In this document: piece after piece, positions 1 through 12,340 of the stretch
Layout: every line of letters begins with the position of its first letter
Numbering within the stretch: position 1 is the first letter of the stretch
NCBI RefSeq assembly: GCF_014805625.2
Contig: NW_023998415.1
Coordinates: forward strand, 49,771,908 to 49,835,907
Origin: Glossina fuscipes
Lineage: Eukaryota > Arthropoda > Insecta > Diptera > Glossinidae
DNA length: 64,000 nt
Direction: 5' to 3'
Made by a program: the position numbers and the translations under genes
Notes under the pieces: generated by a model
Database searches by the model: none
Told to the model about the DNA's origin: nothing
What the model saw: the letters and a program-made list of their open reading frames with translations, nothing else

Positions 1-1088
1 CAGCTCCAACTTATTTGCCTCCTACCAAAAAACTACAGACAACAGTCAAAACACGTCCGCCGGTAACAAAAGCAGCCACAATAACTGAGACAATAAAAAA
101 ACACACACCGCCAACAACCTATCGAACAAGAGGTACCGTCCCAACCACAAGTTATAAAAATGCGTTACGGGTTCCGACAACTGTTTACGTAACACCTACG
201 CGAGCTCCAACTACAGAAAGAACAAGACTACCAACCACAATAACAAGAACACCAGCAACAACTCCAAAACGAGTAACTCAACCGACGGCACAAAAAACCA
301 GCACTCCAGCTCCAACTTATTTACCTCCTACCCCAAGATCACAGACAACAGCCAAAACGCGTTCATCTATAACAAAAGTAACCACTACGCCTTTTAAAGC
401 AGCAACACGACCTTCTACGGAGATCAGCAAAACATTCGGTAGCATCCCAACAACAGCTTTTATAACAACAATACATGTGCCAACGACCACCCGAGCTCCA
501 CCCTCTGTAACTGCACGACCTTTACTCACAACAACCCGGAGACCTTTAACATCATCTGTGCAAATAACCCAACCATCAGTTCAAAGAACCAGCACACCAG
601 CCTCGACATATTTACCTCCCGCTTACAAATTACAGACTTCAACTATAGCACGCCAAAGTTCCTCTACGCCCAAGTACACATCGACTACTCGCCGCGCAAT
701 TTCCACTTCTAAACCGACACTTACTATCGCAGCTACAACAGCAAAGGTCGAAAGGACAACGAAAGCACTAGCTACAACTACCGCTTACAGAACAATAACT
801 CGTATTCCTACTACAACTCCAGCTACATACAGCACACTACGAACTAATACGACCTCTTTCGGAGGGACGACCCTCTCTCCAATACCTAGGTACAAAACAA
901 CACCACAACCAACTTATGAAGCGAAAACTAGTACGACTATTTACAAACTAACAGCTAAAATTATACCGACCACTTATAGGCCAAGAACTCGGACCTTTTC
1001 TTCCACTACTCCGAACTTACCTTTGTTTGAAACTACTGAGTTCAGCGGCTACAAATATCCGAGACCTAATATTCCTTTTAGTATTTAA
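1..1088 (+). CDS. Threonine/proline-rich secreted protein with YLPP repeats, 3' part
   Basis: The frame is open from base 3 to the stop at 1086-1088, so about 361 C-terminal residues are visible and the start lies left of the window. The protein is rich in Thr, Pro, Ser, Lys and Arg and has no Cys in view, like a mucin or cuticle-associated protein. It is built of degenerate tandem units: a TYLPP motif recurs with its Leu codon at bases 15, 321 and 612, giving units of 102 and 97 residues. Units two and three open with a Thr-Ser-Thr-Pro-Ala phrase before TYLPP. The very C-terminus has a GYKYPRPNIPF segment, which resembles a GY-x-Y-x-x-P ending that I recall from YLP-motif secreted proteins of flies. 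An extracellular or cuticle role is inference. An AATAAA poly(A) signal lies at 1266-1271. I do not recognise the specific gene. Confidence 0.75.
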   Translation, partial: APTYLPPTKKLQTTVKTRPPVTKAATITETIKKHTPPTTYRTRGTVPTTSYKNALRVPTTVYVTPTRAPTTERTRLPTTITRTPATTPKRVTQPTAQKTSTPAPTYLPPTPRSQTTAKTRSSITKVTTTPFKAATRPSTEISKTFGSIPTTAFITTIHVPTTTRAPPSVTARPLLTTTRRPLTSSVQITQPSVQRTSTPASTYLPPAYKLQTSTIARQSSSTPKYTSTTRRAISTSKPTLTIAATTAKVERTTKALATTTAYRTITRIPTTTPATYSTLRTNTTSFGGTTLSPIPRYKTTPQPTYEAKTSTTIYKLTAKIIPTTYRPRTRTFSSTTPNLPLFETTEFSGYKYPRPNIPFSI

Positions 1089-2219
1089 CATTAGAGTAAA
1101 CACCGTAGAATTAGGAAAGTAATTATGGCAGTAGCTTTTTCGAATAGTCAAAAAATTTCATTAAAGTAATTTAAATTCAAGTGACTACTTATTTAAGGCT
1201 AGGTAAATCTAGTCAAGTTTTACAAGACAAACGAAGTTAATATGTATTTTCTATCGCAAAAAATTAATAAATAAATGATAAAGATTATTAAATTCAAAGA
1301 AGGCTCAATGTGGTAAATATAACGAGACGAGCTCAGAGTAATTTTCTATGTAAATTAGCTTGCTATATACGTGGATGCATCTGCAGCTTTCACTACACGA
1401 TAAGAAAAGTTTTTTAATAATAAAAAACTTGACATATATTTAAAAATTTATTTGTTTTCCGTTTCTTTTTTTTTTATTTAATTTGCTCAGTTTTCAGTGG
1501 CACGGTAAGTAAATTATATTAATCGTCTATAAGGGAAAGAAAAAGATAAGAATATCTTCTTGAACACTAACCGCCGACTATTTACCTACCTATAGAAATC
1601 ACAGTTACACTTTCATTCTTTATAACTACTGTCTGTCCTTTTATTTATTATTTTATTTATGTAGCTTCTAAATATATCTGTTTCGTAGTTCTGCTAAAAT
1701 GTTAGATTAGCACTACTATCTTTTTTTTTTTGGGATGTTGATATTAACGGGACTTATGCAATAAGGAAGAGTTTCGCAAAATTCTTGAAGGGAAAAAACT
1801 TTAAAAAGTACTATTAGATGATTGCACCTATCGGCGAAGAATGGAGCCATATTCGTTCTATGAAAACATCCAGCCGGAAACATCCAGCGGCCCTACAAGG
1901 TTTGTATATTCTCGCTCAATGTCAAGTGCTAAAATGATATCGGTATATCCGTCTGTGTAGATTTTGTGTAATAAATGTTGTTCAAATTGAAAAAATTAAG
2001 ATACTATCTTTAAATTTTGCGAAATCATTGAAAGTTATTGTCAGGTAGTTGGTTAAAGGTAATATATATATACGATGAAAACTGAAAATACAAAGAAAAC
2101 GATAAAACTTTCCGCGTATATTTTATGGATAATCCTGCAATACCTGTGCCAAATTGGAAAAAACGGCTACGCTTGTCCAAATTTAGGATATGTCGAGTCT
2201 TCATTATATTCAAATAAAA

Positions 2220-2271
2220 GTGGTGGGTATAGAAGATTCAATTCCAGCCGAATATAAATTTCGCGTTTGTT
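2220..2271. repeat. Right-end fragment of a family B repeat
   Basis: The segment gives a GGTGGGTAT start, an AGATTC block and a CCGAATAT block. This is the same order and spacing as the right end of the complete family B copy at 11261-11310. The internal hairpin arms are partly decayed. The left end of this copy was not found. Confidence 0.5.
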
Positions 2272-4400
2272 TTTTTGATTTTTTTGCTTCTTTTGTTGTT
2301 TGGTTTGTTTTTAGTTCATTAGTTCGCTTTGACAATTTTTTCAATTGTGTAAACTTTTCAAAATTTTGTTTCTTTTTTTATTTCTCAATAATAATTAATC
2401 AATTTTCAACTAATCAATAATCAATGATTAAACACGGTATCCTATTAACGTAATTTCGCAATCGCGCGCAAAGATAATCCAAAACGGCTATTAGGAATAA
2501 AACAAACTCCATCGGCAGTATTGTTATTGAAACTTATTCAAGATGACATTTCGTCAGCAGTCGTCCTTGGTAGGCTTGATTTTAATATTTCTACAAGAGT
2601 CTTAAGGAATGTCATCTCTCTTCGGTTGTCGCAGTTTAGAACCAAGTATCAACTCTCTTCTCCCTTCAGTGTTCTTTGTAGGCAATCTAATGGCTTTTAT
2701 TATTTATTTTCGCTGGACGATTCAAGCGATTACGTGAAATTGTTATTAAGAAGACTCCCCAATTCAATGTAATTCGTCGTAGGGCGTATTCCCGTGATTT
2801 CATTCTTTGCAAGATACCTATAGAATGTTATTATGTAGTTTGGTCGCATTCTCTTTTTTCACATCCTGATAAAAAATGAATCGTTCATGTCACTATTACT
2901 TGTACTTATGTACTTGACTTAACATCTAATTCTTACTACTTAAGTAGTACGTCGCGTACGTCTTAATTTATGATAGATATTTTACTTTTAGTTTATGATC
3001 AATTTTCAAATTTACTCTGCGTAGATATGAATCTTTCCGTATTCGGTTAAACCTTTGAAATTGTGTTAGATTATATTGAAAATTGTCCGCGGTTTTTTCC
3101 GCGGGATGGTCGGTCAACACACATCTAATTGTGTCAAATGAACACGTGCTTGAAAGGTGACATTTCAGCTTGCATTTTTTGTGAAGATAGCTATTTCTAC
3201 GCTGGTGTAAAAATTTATACTGATTTGAAAAGGGGTGATATATTGATGTGATGCTTTTTTTTATAAAAAAAAGTAAAAAAGCTATTAAAAAAAAAAATTG
3301 TTAAACGCACGGTGGAAACCTGGTGAGTGTGAATGAAAACCCCTGGTATGGTTTGCTCGATTCCATTCTGGAAATTTCGTTGTCGAAGATGCAGCTTGCA
3401 GTCAATGAAAAAGTCGCTGAAATTTTGCAACTGGTGGGGCAAGACCGACACGCAAGCAGGCTACAAAGAGAAGCATAAAATTGCGGACGCTTTTCGATAT
3501 GACCTAATACTTACCTTTATTAATTTATCTTGTATTGACTGGCATTAGCCAATGATGTATTTAAATAAATATAAAATATAAATAATAATTTAAAGAAATA
3601 TAAATATGCCATCAATTAAAGAAGTCAAAATCACATGATTACCCCGATTTTTTTCTCGAGTTTTATTCATTTATTGCCTTTCTCGTCCGTTAATCAATTT
3701 TTTTTGAGTGTCACTGTTATTTTCAAGTTGGAAAGAGAAACGCCGCCTCGAATTATTATCGGAGAGTTTTTTTTATAATTTAAATAAAGTTGTTATTCTT
3801 CCCTGCGAGTTCGAACGCTTGTTTTTCGTTTTACTAAAGGAACGTATACATCATGCGCATATACAGAAGCGTTACATAAGTTCACAGATATGTGCACATA
3901 TACTTCGTTTTCGTTTAATTATTTATGCGTATGCTGATGACAATTCATCTTCTCGCTATTTATTTTCACGTTGTATTAAAATTTGTTAAGTCTTGCATTT
4001 GTCTGGTATATCAATGCGAACTTCGATGAAGAACGCAAGTATTTTCGATCAACTTATAGATATGCTGTTCTTAATTTTTATATTTTCTCTATAAATTTGA
4101 TTCGTTGACCCATTTGTTTAGAAAAAATTATATTGCAGAAATAATGTATATAATGGTTTCATTCCCACAAATGAAATACACTGTGTCTTTGCTGCGTTAA
4201 AATGATCAGATTTAATGCTCTTGCTTGGTTATTAAATATATATATGTGCAATACATTGCCGAATAATTTTCGGATGAAAGTAAAAAACAAAAAAGTTTTA
4301 CAACCATTCTCCTCCTGCAAGAGTTATAGAGTCAGTCCAACGTTTCTTTAAGGAATCAATGTTTTTTTTTTTTTTTTGTTAAGAAGATTTGTTAAGACCC

Positions 4401-4625
4401 TTAAAATATGCTTGGGTTTTGCAGATATTTTACCATCTCATCTAAATACTTTTCAATGAGGCACTTTTTTAAGATCGGCAAGCAGACAGTAGTCACTGGG
4501 AATAGATCTGGAGAAGGCGATGCTTTGAACAACAATTCGAATTTCAATTCACTTAAATTTGGCTTTGTATCCATGTCGAGATTTATTTCACTACCAGTGA
4601 ACGTGACATCATACCCACTGCTCAT
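4401..4625 (-). CDS. Unidentified coding-like frame, 74 residues
   Basis: A minus-strand frame runs from ATG at 4623-4625 to a stop at 4401-4403, with an in-frame stop just upstream of the ATG. The product is mixed in composition (SGYDVTFTGSEINLDMD near the start, then an amphipathic LKKCLIEKYLDEMVKYL stretch) and does not look like translated AT-rich noise. It has no signal peptide, membrane segment or motif that I recognise. It could be a small gene, one exon of a larger gene, or a transposon scrap. No neighbouring exon was found. Confidence 0.25.
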   Translation of the reverse strand: MSSGYDVTFTGSEINLDMDTKPNLSELKFELLFKASPSPDLFPVTTVCLPILKKCLIEKYLDEMVKYLQNPSIF

Positions 4626-7423
4626 GGCCAAATTTTCGTCTCAAATACACTGATTGCACTGCCTTTTGATACCTTTAGGATATTGGCTATGTCTTACAAG
4701 TTCATCTTTCAATTATTGAGAATAATATTCAGTTTTCTTTTTATTTTTTTTTTTTTTTCCTTTCTTTAATTTTTTCATTTCTCCGTTCAGCATCCGGAGA
4801 AGAGCCACTACAAGATTTTTCATGCCAATGTTCAATTTGAATGGTATGTTGATCATCAAAAAGTAAAATGTTTGAATATCAAAATTTTCCTATCGTCTCG
4901 AAAACAACAAACTTAGCGGCACTCGTAAATCAGTGTTACTCGCAAACAAATAATGGGAATGTTATGTAATCTTAACGGACGTCATTTCACAGTTGGCGAT
5001 TTCTTCAAACAATCTGTACGCATCAGCCCGGGAATCATTGATTGATATGTTGATGTTGTGTTAACTCAGTGATGATATTTACACATATATCATTGCATAA
5101 TATTAATAATAGCTATATGGCGATTCTCGCATGTGCTAAGAATGATGCGCGTTACAAAGTTTGTTCCCACATAATTAATAAAAAGGTGAATTTTTCAATA
5201 ACAAAGACTTAAACGAACGCAATTTAATGCAATATATTGAAATACAAAACATTTAACACAATAATCAGAGCAATATCATCGGTACCCATTAAAATTCATA
5301 AAAAGACAAAACGTCAATCTCTTTTTCATTATTTGCTTTGTTGCTATTGTCATGTACCATTTATTGCAATAATAGTTGTTTCACATGAGATATGCAAATC
5401 TCCGACGCGATACATTTAATAAAAAAAAACAATGTGATTAAAAGATATAAAGAAATTCAGGAGAACAATATATACTCACATACTTACATATATGTTAGAA
5501 TATATTCAACCAGTCCCCGTTTTAATACATCACATTTCACAGTTTCCTCAAGACCTGTTACAAGAACGGATTGCTTCATTTTAAGCAAGTACAAGTTTTA
5601 AATAAAAAAAATAAAAAAACAAATTTTTTCTTTATTTTATTTTTTTGTTGTTTGTTAAAACTCTTCAAGAAATGGATTCAACATATCAAATAAAACGCAA
5701 AAGTGATCGCAAAGCATATATAAGCAAACTTATGCTTACACGGTAAAAAGCAAATTTCCAAAATACTAATTACTTCATCCCATAAATATTTCAAATTTCA
5801 CCTTATATATAAATGAGATTAATGTTCTTCTTTAAATCAAAGTCGTATTACGATGTTAAACAATAATATTACTGCACGACGAAAGAAAATCATATCCGAA
5901 TGTGGTCGAATCTTCTACACTCAACACGCTTATCTTAAAAAACATCAGAAAAAAAAAAAAAAAACGAAGAAATTTAAATTTTGTTACTTTATAATATTGA
6001 CTGGACGTGGCTGATTCTTTAAGTGTAAAGCGTTTTATTTATTTATTTCGTTTTTTTTTTGCTTTGAAAAACATAGATGTTCTCAGTCTAAGAAATGTAA
6101 TACGGACGTATGCTACGCCTACCCGATATTGTAGAGTACCAAAACTTAGTTTCTATTTTTTCCGATAACGGTCGTGGTTATAAAATATTTAACTAAAAGC
6201 CGAACATAGTTTGCCAAATTTGATTTTTTTGCTTATGAGTGAAATTTTTTCATTTACAATTGAAAATGAAAGAAAATTGCATGCGAGAGAACTAAACATT
6301 TGGAAATTTTATTCCCAGGAGTAAAGAAGACGAAACGAACAAGTTACTTATATAGCTCCATCCAAACATATTCATTTAATTTGAGAAACTAGAGAAGAGA
6401 GAAGAGGACAGATATTAACTTCATTTCAGGAATTTGGATCTAAAATCAGAACCGAAGAACGCGAGGAATTCGATACGAATATATAAAAGCTTTGATTAAT
6501 GACCAGTTGCTGTTAGATTCGTCTTAATTGCAATATGCGGTTGTCTACATCATTTTATTTTCGCTTTGGAATAATTATACACTAATAATTCCAATTGTCA
6601 CCATTTGTTGTACTTAATATGAAGGCCATGGTTCCCCAAATTTTTGATACGTTCCTCAGAAGTCGAATGGTGAATACCGTGTTTCTTTGCAATTGTGAAG
6701 TGGTCAACATGGACAGTAAAAATTTGCAAACTATCTTTGACAGATCTGAACAGTTAAAACTTTACTTCTTGATCTTTCACCTATTAACTCATTAAAATGT
6801 ATTGTTAAAAAAATTAGTCTATTACGTCATAACGTTCACCACATTTAATTAAGAATTAAAACTCTTGGGTTTTCGCTTTACACTCTCCAAGCCCTTTTAT
6901 TTGATAGCCATATGAACGATATTTTTAGGAAAAAATTGATTGATTACGTTATGACGCCCACTGTAACTAATTTAAAATAAAAACGCTTAGCTTGACACCT
7001 TCTACTCTCCAAGTCCTTTCTTTTTTTGATACCGATATCGCCATACATAATTTTTGTTTAGAAAACGAAGTTGCGTTAATTTCATGCTTCAGCGCGGGCT
7101 TGTGCTCGAACCAATTTGGTCGATTTTTAAACAGTAGGCCCCGAAAAACTATTGCATTTTTGATTAGGTGAGATTCTGAGCTTATTTAACAAAGTCAGCC
7201 TGAGAAAATTTAAGTACATTAAATATGTATATTTTTATTTTCTGTATATAAACCTTATGTGATTTATAAGGAGAATTAAACCTGCATTGGATAAACACTC
7301 AAGTTACTTCAATAACATAAAGAAATTTTGAATATATATTCTATTTATTTGTTATGATAACATTTAATGGCGGCCACGCATTAGAACTCATGGGCCGAAA
7401 GAGACCATAGGTTAGGGTACAGA

Positions 7424-7642
7424 ATGACCGCCCGTTCGGTAAGATTTTATTTGTCTATTCGCTCCTGTAAGGGTAAAACACGTACTTTTCTTTCAAATGT
7501 AACCGTCGATGGATTGTCCGTGGGGCAAAAATTCAACCCCCCCCCCCCCCCCCCTCCCACCGTATCATCCGAATTAGCTAGTTCATCAATAACAGGTGCG
7601 TTCGTCTCTACAACCACCGATCCTGTTCAAGTAGTACTTTAG
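7424..7642 (+). CDS. Candidate proline-tract frame upstream of nocturnin
   Basis: A 72-codon frame starts with ATG and contains seven prolines encoded by an 18-base run of C (7537-7554) plus the following CT and CCC. After the tract comes a Ser/Thr-rich tail (TVSSELASSSITGAF). A possible donor (CAA then GTAGTA) lies just before the stop. It sits about 150 bases upstream of the nocturnin start, so it could be part of an alternative 5' exon. However, its phase does not join cleanly to the nocturnin exon at 7797, so this link is unproven. Chance is a real alternative. Confidence 0.2.
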   Translation: MTARSVRFYLSIRSCKGKTRTFLSNVTVDGLSVGQKFNPPPPPPPTVSSELASSSITGAFVSTTTDPVQVVL

Positions 7643-7796
7643 AGTAGCGCTAAAAATAATGCAGTCATGAGTTTGACTTTCAGATACACAGACAGACAGG
7701 CAGAGAGGATTATTACAGATCGTAGCGTTACATAAAACAGAAATACGCTTCTATTTAATGCGCATTTGTTTCACGTCCGTTTCTATCGCATGCAGG

Positions 7797-9731
7797 ATGG
7801 GCTCGTTTAATCTTGCCACGAAAATTGCCAATGTAGACTCGCAAGATGATGGACTTAAGTTGCCAACCGACTTAAATATCGAGAAATTGCTGCAACATAT
7901 TAGACAATTGCGGGGTGATCATCAACTACCGTTGCTGAAGCGTTACTTTCTCAAATCGAACCCTTTTGGTATGGCTGCTGAAAGCGTTGCGGACAATTTG
8001 CGTGACCTAAGAATCAAATCGTTGTCTAATGGTATATTTAATTTAATATTCCGTCCTTTAAGACAATTTAACTAATATTTCATTATTCCAGTGTGTGGCT
8101 CATCATCGAGAAATCCCAACCAGATACGCTTATTACAATGGAATCTTTTATCTCAAAGCAAGTTTAACAAAGTCATGAAAAGAATTAAATTCTCCGAAAA
8201 AAAAAAACAAAGAAAAAGAAAGAAAAGTTGGGAAACCATCTGAAAGAAGTATAAGTGTTATATTTGGAAAATTCTTTATTCCTTCAGAAATCAGGAAAGA
8301 TATCAATATTTCCCTTTGTTCGTTTTACTACGTATAAAATGTTTGAGGCAACTCCGTGAAGTGAATACTAGTACAAAAGTTTTGTATTGTTATATACAGA
8401 TATATATCTATATATATGTATAGATATGTGTATGCATTTTGTGAAATCAAATTAATGTTCTAAACTTGAATTGTAGATATGCATAAGAATATCCGGATTA
8501 CTCACGTATAACGCCCGCTGAGACTTTAATATTGCGTGGTAGTTAAATCGTCCAACGGGAACATAAAAATAAAATACGTAGAATGCGTTGGCAGATCGTT
8601 TGAATTATTGAAATTACAAAATTAATACTATATAATTTTATTTTAGAATAGTTGAGTTTTTGATTGTATAAACATTTATTTAGTTTATAAATTTATTTAA
8701 ATAATACATTTCAATCCTTATGATTACAGCATTGGGTCAAAGCATTGACGGTTTTGTAAGTTGCCCTCAAAACGCTTTGACTTGGGCTAATCGTAAATTC
8801 CTGATAGTCGAAGAAATTTTGCAAAATCAACCCGATATTATATGCTTGCAAGTAAGTGAACATTAAACAATTAAAACTTTTTAAACATTTTAAAAAAATT
8901 GCACATTTAATAGGAAGTTGATCATTTCAAATTTTTGCAAACAATTCTCGGCTCTCAGAACTACGAGGGAGTTTTTTATCCAAAGCCTGATTCACCCTGC
9001 TTATATATTGAAAATAACAATGGACCGGACGGTTGCGCGATATTTATTAATCGGTATAAATATATTTTAAGAAATTTCAGTACGCATACCTTAGAAGTCT
9101 GGCATGTGCAAAGCAATCAAGTAGCGATCGCTGTCAATCTGATTATTAAAGCAACGGGACGTGAATTTTGTGTTTGTACAACGCATTTAAAGGCTCGCCA
9201 TAGCTCGCTATTGTCAAAATTGCGTAATGAACAAGGTCGCGATCTTTTACACTTTATTCAAAAATTTTCAGAAGGTCGACCAGTACTATTATGCGGGGAT
9301 TTTAATGCCGAGCCTATTGAACCGGTCTATTCTACAATTTTAAATTGCGAATTTTTAAATTTATCAAGCGCTTATGCCGACTTGCATAACGAAGTTGAGA
9401 AAAATGCAAAAAATGATTCGCACAATAATAACGATAAAGTGCAACAATCGATAAGAAATGAACCGCCCTATACTACTTGGAAAATACGGGAAGACAGTGA
9501 AATATGTCATACAATTGATTACATATTCTATTCAAAAAATCAACTCAAAGTTTGTACTTGATGATATATATTATCGATCTATTTAAGTATTAAATTTTTT
9601 CATTTCATTAGGTTAAAAATTGCCTGGAATTTCCATCCGATAATGAGATTGGGAAAAACCGTATACCCAGCTTTCAATACCCGTCAGATCATTTTTCTTT
9701 AGTGTGTGATTTTGAAATTCTCGACAGTTAA
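7797..9731 (+). CDS. cu: Nocturnin / Curled, EEP-family nucleotide phosphatase
   Basis: Five exons join in frame: 7797-8031, 8092-8157, 8730-8851, 8914-9549 and 9612-9731, giving 392 residues. The product is a full endonuclease/exonuclease/phosphatase fold. Visible catalytic landmarks are IRLLQWNLLSQ at the domain start, ICLQEVDHF (metal-binding Glu), THLKARH, LLCGDFNAEP (Asp and Asn), IDYIFYS and the final PSDHFSL (catalytic His). The family is known to remove the 2'-phosphate from NADP(H); Drosophila Curled is the fly nocturnin. The chosen start (MGSFNLATKIANVDSQDD) lies just after a possible acceptor (GCATGCAG), so longer N-terminal isoforms from upstream exons are possible. Exon 2 must end at a GC donor (GCAAGT at 8158) to keep the frame. 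Introns 1, 3 and 4 are 60-62 nt. A poly(A) signal AATAAA is at 9771-9776, forty bases after the stop. Confidence 0.93.
8158..8729 (+). other. Non-canonical GC-AG intron in nocturnin
   Basis: The upstream exon ends TCT CAA A and the intron begins GCAAGT. The downstream exon begins CA TTG GGT after TTACAG. Joining gives LLSQTLGQSIDGF, the expected nocturnin sequence. The nearest GT, four bases further on, would bring a stop codon a few codons into exon 3. Confidence 0.85.
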
Positions 9732-9776
9732 ATTTATTGACGAAATGATCTTAAAGTCAAACTACATCTCAATAAA

Positions 9777-10240
9777 ATCTCGAACTTCACAACCAACTCT
9801 TCGTCAATTTATAGTCGCCAACTTATGATAAATATATATATACCTACGCACATTAGGTTCCCTGAATATTATGGAAAATACGTCTTAGATAAATAAGAAT
9901 AGCTTTTATTAAATATAAAAAGAAAAAAAATTCAAATATAAAAATTGCAGGAGATACATACATACATATTTTTACAAAAATTTTAATTAATAGTACGACT
10001 AATCCTTTGCAAATCGTCACAATAAAAAGGGATATGATCACTTTTCAGTCATAAAATTATTGATTTATGCTATTATATACAAAATGTTAATCTCGAAACA
10101 ACAATTGAAATAAATAAATATATAATCACGATTTTAGCAAGATATATGATTGTCAAGCCTTGAGATTATAACAAATCGTTCGAGAAAATATCGAAATCAC
10201 TAAAGTTAAGTTAGTATCGCGATACAAATTATATATAATA
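9777..10240. other. Intergenic, AT-rich
   Basis: Downstream of the nocturnin poly(A) signal I see only AT-rich sequence with short TA microsatellite tracts. No coding frame with a plausible product is present. Confidence 0.5.
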
Positions 10241-11311
10241 AGTAAGAAAATTATATTCGGCCGGGACCGAATCTCTTATACCCATCAGCAAGAAGCAAAA
10301 AAAGGACGTAATTTTCATGCTCTGTCATTCTCTATGGCGCAGCTGATTTTTTCTCTTTTTAAAATTAAAGGTTTTTGTCGTATAGGCATATGTGGCCGTC
10401 GTGGGTGTCTCTTTTGTAAAGTTTACTTCAATTCCAAATTCTTTTGCAAATTTGTGGGCGATATCTTCATTTTTGCTAACGGAACAATTTTTGTCACATA
10501 TTGTCACAAAGTTGCGCAAGCAGACAGATGGGCAGACATATAAGCGGACAGGCTTAGGTGCATCACAAATTTGGATCTGACCAAGAATTTGTATACTTTA
10601 TGTGGTTTTGAAGCTCGTTTTTGCGCATTATAAAGGTATTGCAAAAACAATTCAATTTTGATACACTATAATACCGGGTAGTCGTGGTAAATTTTTATCC
10701 ATTTTCGTACACAAATGCTACAATATCGCCCATAGAAAATGCGCTCAAATTTTTTATACAATTATTTGCTATAGTTTATGAATAATAAGTAAAAAATCAA
10801 TTTTTGACTCCATTCGAAAAACAGAGGTGTTCCCAGTTTACGTGGTGCTGTGGGCTTGTTCTGCGACTGATTTGGCCCATTTTCAATACCAACCTACAAG
10901 AATTTTCACCGTTTCTGCCAAATTTGAAGTCGATAGCTTCATTTTTGCGGCCAGGCAACATACATTACACAGACGGATAGACGGAGAGACTTTTTAGGTC
11001 CAAAAATGGAACTATTCGAGTTATTAAAAATCTTATTTTTTTCACTTTTTTGTGGTTTTATGCTTATTTATCATAAGGGAAACAACAAAGAATGTTTATA
11101 ACTACCGTGTACACACCTCGAAAGAAGATATATTATCTGTCTAAAAATGGGTTAATTTTAAAATAAATATGGTAGATACTGCGATTAATTTTTTTCGTAA
11201 CAATACCAGCGATATGGGTATTAAATGAAAGAACTTGCTGAGTAGAATGCGGAAAGCATAGTGGTGGGTATGCGAGATTCGGCTCCCGCCGAATATGACG
11301 TTCTTGTTTGT
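10241..11311. repeat. Complete family B element with terminal inverted repeats
   Basis: About 1.07 kb is bounded by inverted ends of roughly 45 bases at about 80% identity. Each end holds the order AAGAA, a TATATTCGG-like or CATATTCGG-like arm, a six-base loop, CCGAATCTC, then ATACCC. Perfect 6-bp hairpins (ATTCGG/CCGAAT) lie at 10255-10272 and 11277-11294. Inside are CAGACAGATGG-like tracts at about 10520 and 10970. No protein is encoded. It is a non-autonomous repeat; a partial second copy starts at 63669. Confidence 0.65.
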
Positions 11312-11939
11312 TTATTTTATTATTTCTTTACATTACGTAATTAAATTTTTTTTAAATCAAAGTCGTGTCCGTGTACGTCCGGAACGTTTTTTTGTTTTCT
11401 TTTTTCTGCCAGTACATCTCCTAAAAAAAAAGGTGTGCTGTTGAATATAACTTACATTCAAAAAGATAATATCAGTATGCTTGTTTTGTGTTACAAAGTA
11501 ATGCTTCCATAATGTTAAATACCATTAAAATTAAAACCTGTATTTATATAACGTATGTAGATGATGGAATATATATAAAATTTGCAAGTAGCATGCTTTT
11601 AACCAGTTGACCAAAACGCTCAAGTTATACGTACGTACATTACTAAATGATAATTTTATTAATTTTTTATGTATACTGAAGCCTAAAAGGTATTGTCTTT
11701 CTGCCTACATCGATTTTTCTTCTTCTTCCGTTTGCAAATTAGTGCTTGCTTCATTTTGCTGTTTTTGTACTCATCATTTCATAGATTACGTATATTCCCG
11801 ATTAATAAGTAATTTTTGGCAAATTCGTTTGTTCTTGTGTGTAATGTTTTGTGGTAAATATTTCCCCACTGGCAAAAATTGAGATATCGGCTTAAAAAAT
11901 TTTTGGTTTAACTATTGGAGGTTTGTCGGCGCATGTTGC

Positions 11940-12340
11940 CATTGAAAATGGACTGCATGGCTTAAAGTGTGCTATATATTATGCTATTACATATATAAGC
12001 TTCTAAATGTTCTCATCTATACGGATGCTTTTATACCTTAAACTGCAAGGTAGAAGTATATTTTTCGTTTGTAGGGATGTATGCAATAGCCACAAGGACT
12101 TGAGATGGTCCCATTCTTTATTATATCGATCGATTCTGTATCACTTTCCGAAGCTGTCAAACCTACATGTCGCAATTTTTGAGATATATTAATGAAATTT
12201 GGTATACCGATCTATTGTGCCCCAAGAACGAAAGCATTTCAACATAGATCGAACAATATTTATGACCACTTCGCATATAACAGCTTTATTTTGAAAAGTC
12301 ACATTAGGGGTATTAGAAAAATTATATTTATTGATCGAAG
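11940..12340 (-). repeat. Partial family A repeat
   Basis: The segment has the family A internal blocks in reverse orientation: a TATCGATCGATTCTG block, then GTCGCAATTTTTGAGATAT, then a CCAAGAACGAAAGC block. Neither element end is intact. Confidence 0.5.

Larger units (their letters stand above)
1089..7423. other. Intergenic region, AT-rich, no confident gene
   Basis: This stretch holds many A/T homopolymers, stop codons in all frames and scraps of dispersed repeats. The right end of a family B repeat is at 2220-2271. One coding-like minus-strand frame at 4401-4625 is listed separately. Nothing else supports a gene. Introns of the gene to the left, or distant 5' exons of nocturnin, could lie here unseen. 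Confidence 0.6.

Noticed and set aside
317..529. Minus-strand frame of 70 codons over the YLPP gene
   Set aside because: It is the complement of Thr/Pro-rich codons, giving Val/Gly-rich text; a shadow of the real gene.
8158..8170. Canonical GT donor (GTTTAA) as the end of nocturnin exon 2
   Set aside because: Using it shifts the frame and gives a stop within the first codons of exon 3, so the GC donor is preferred.
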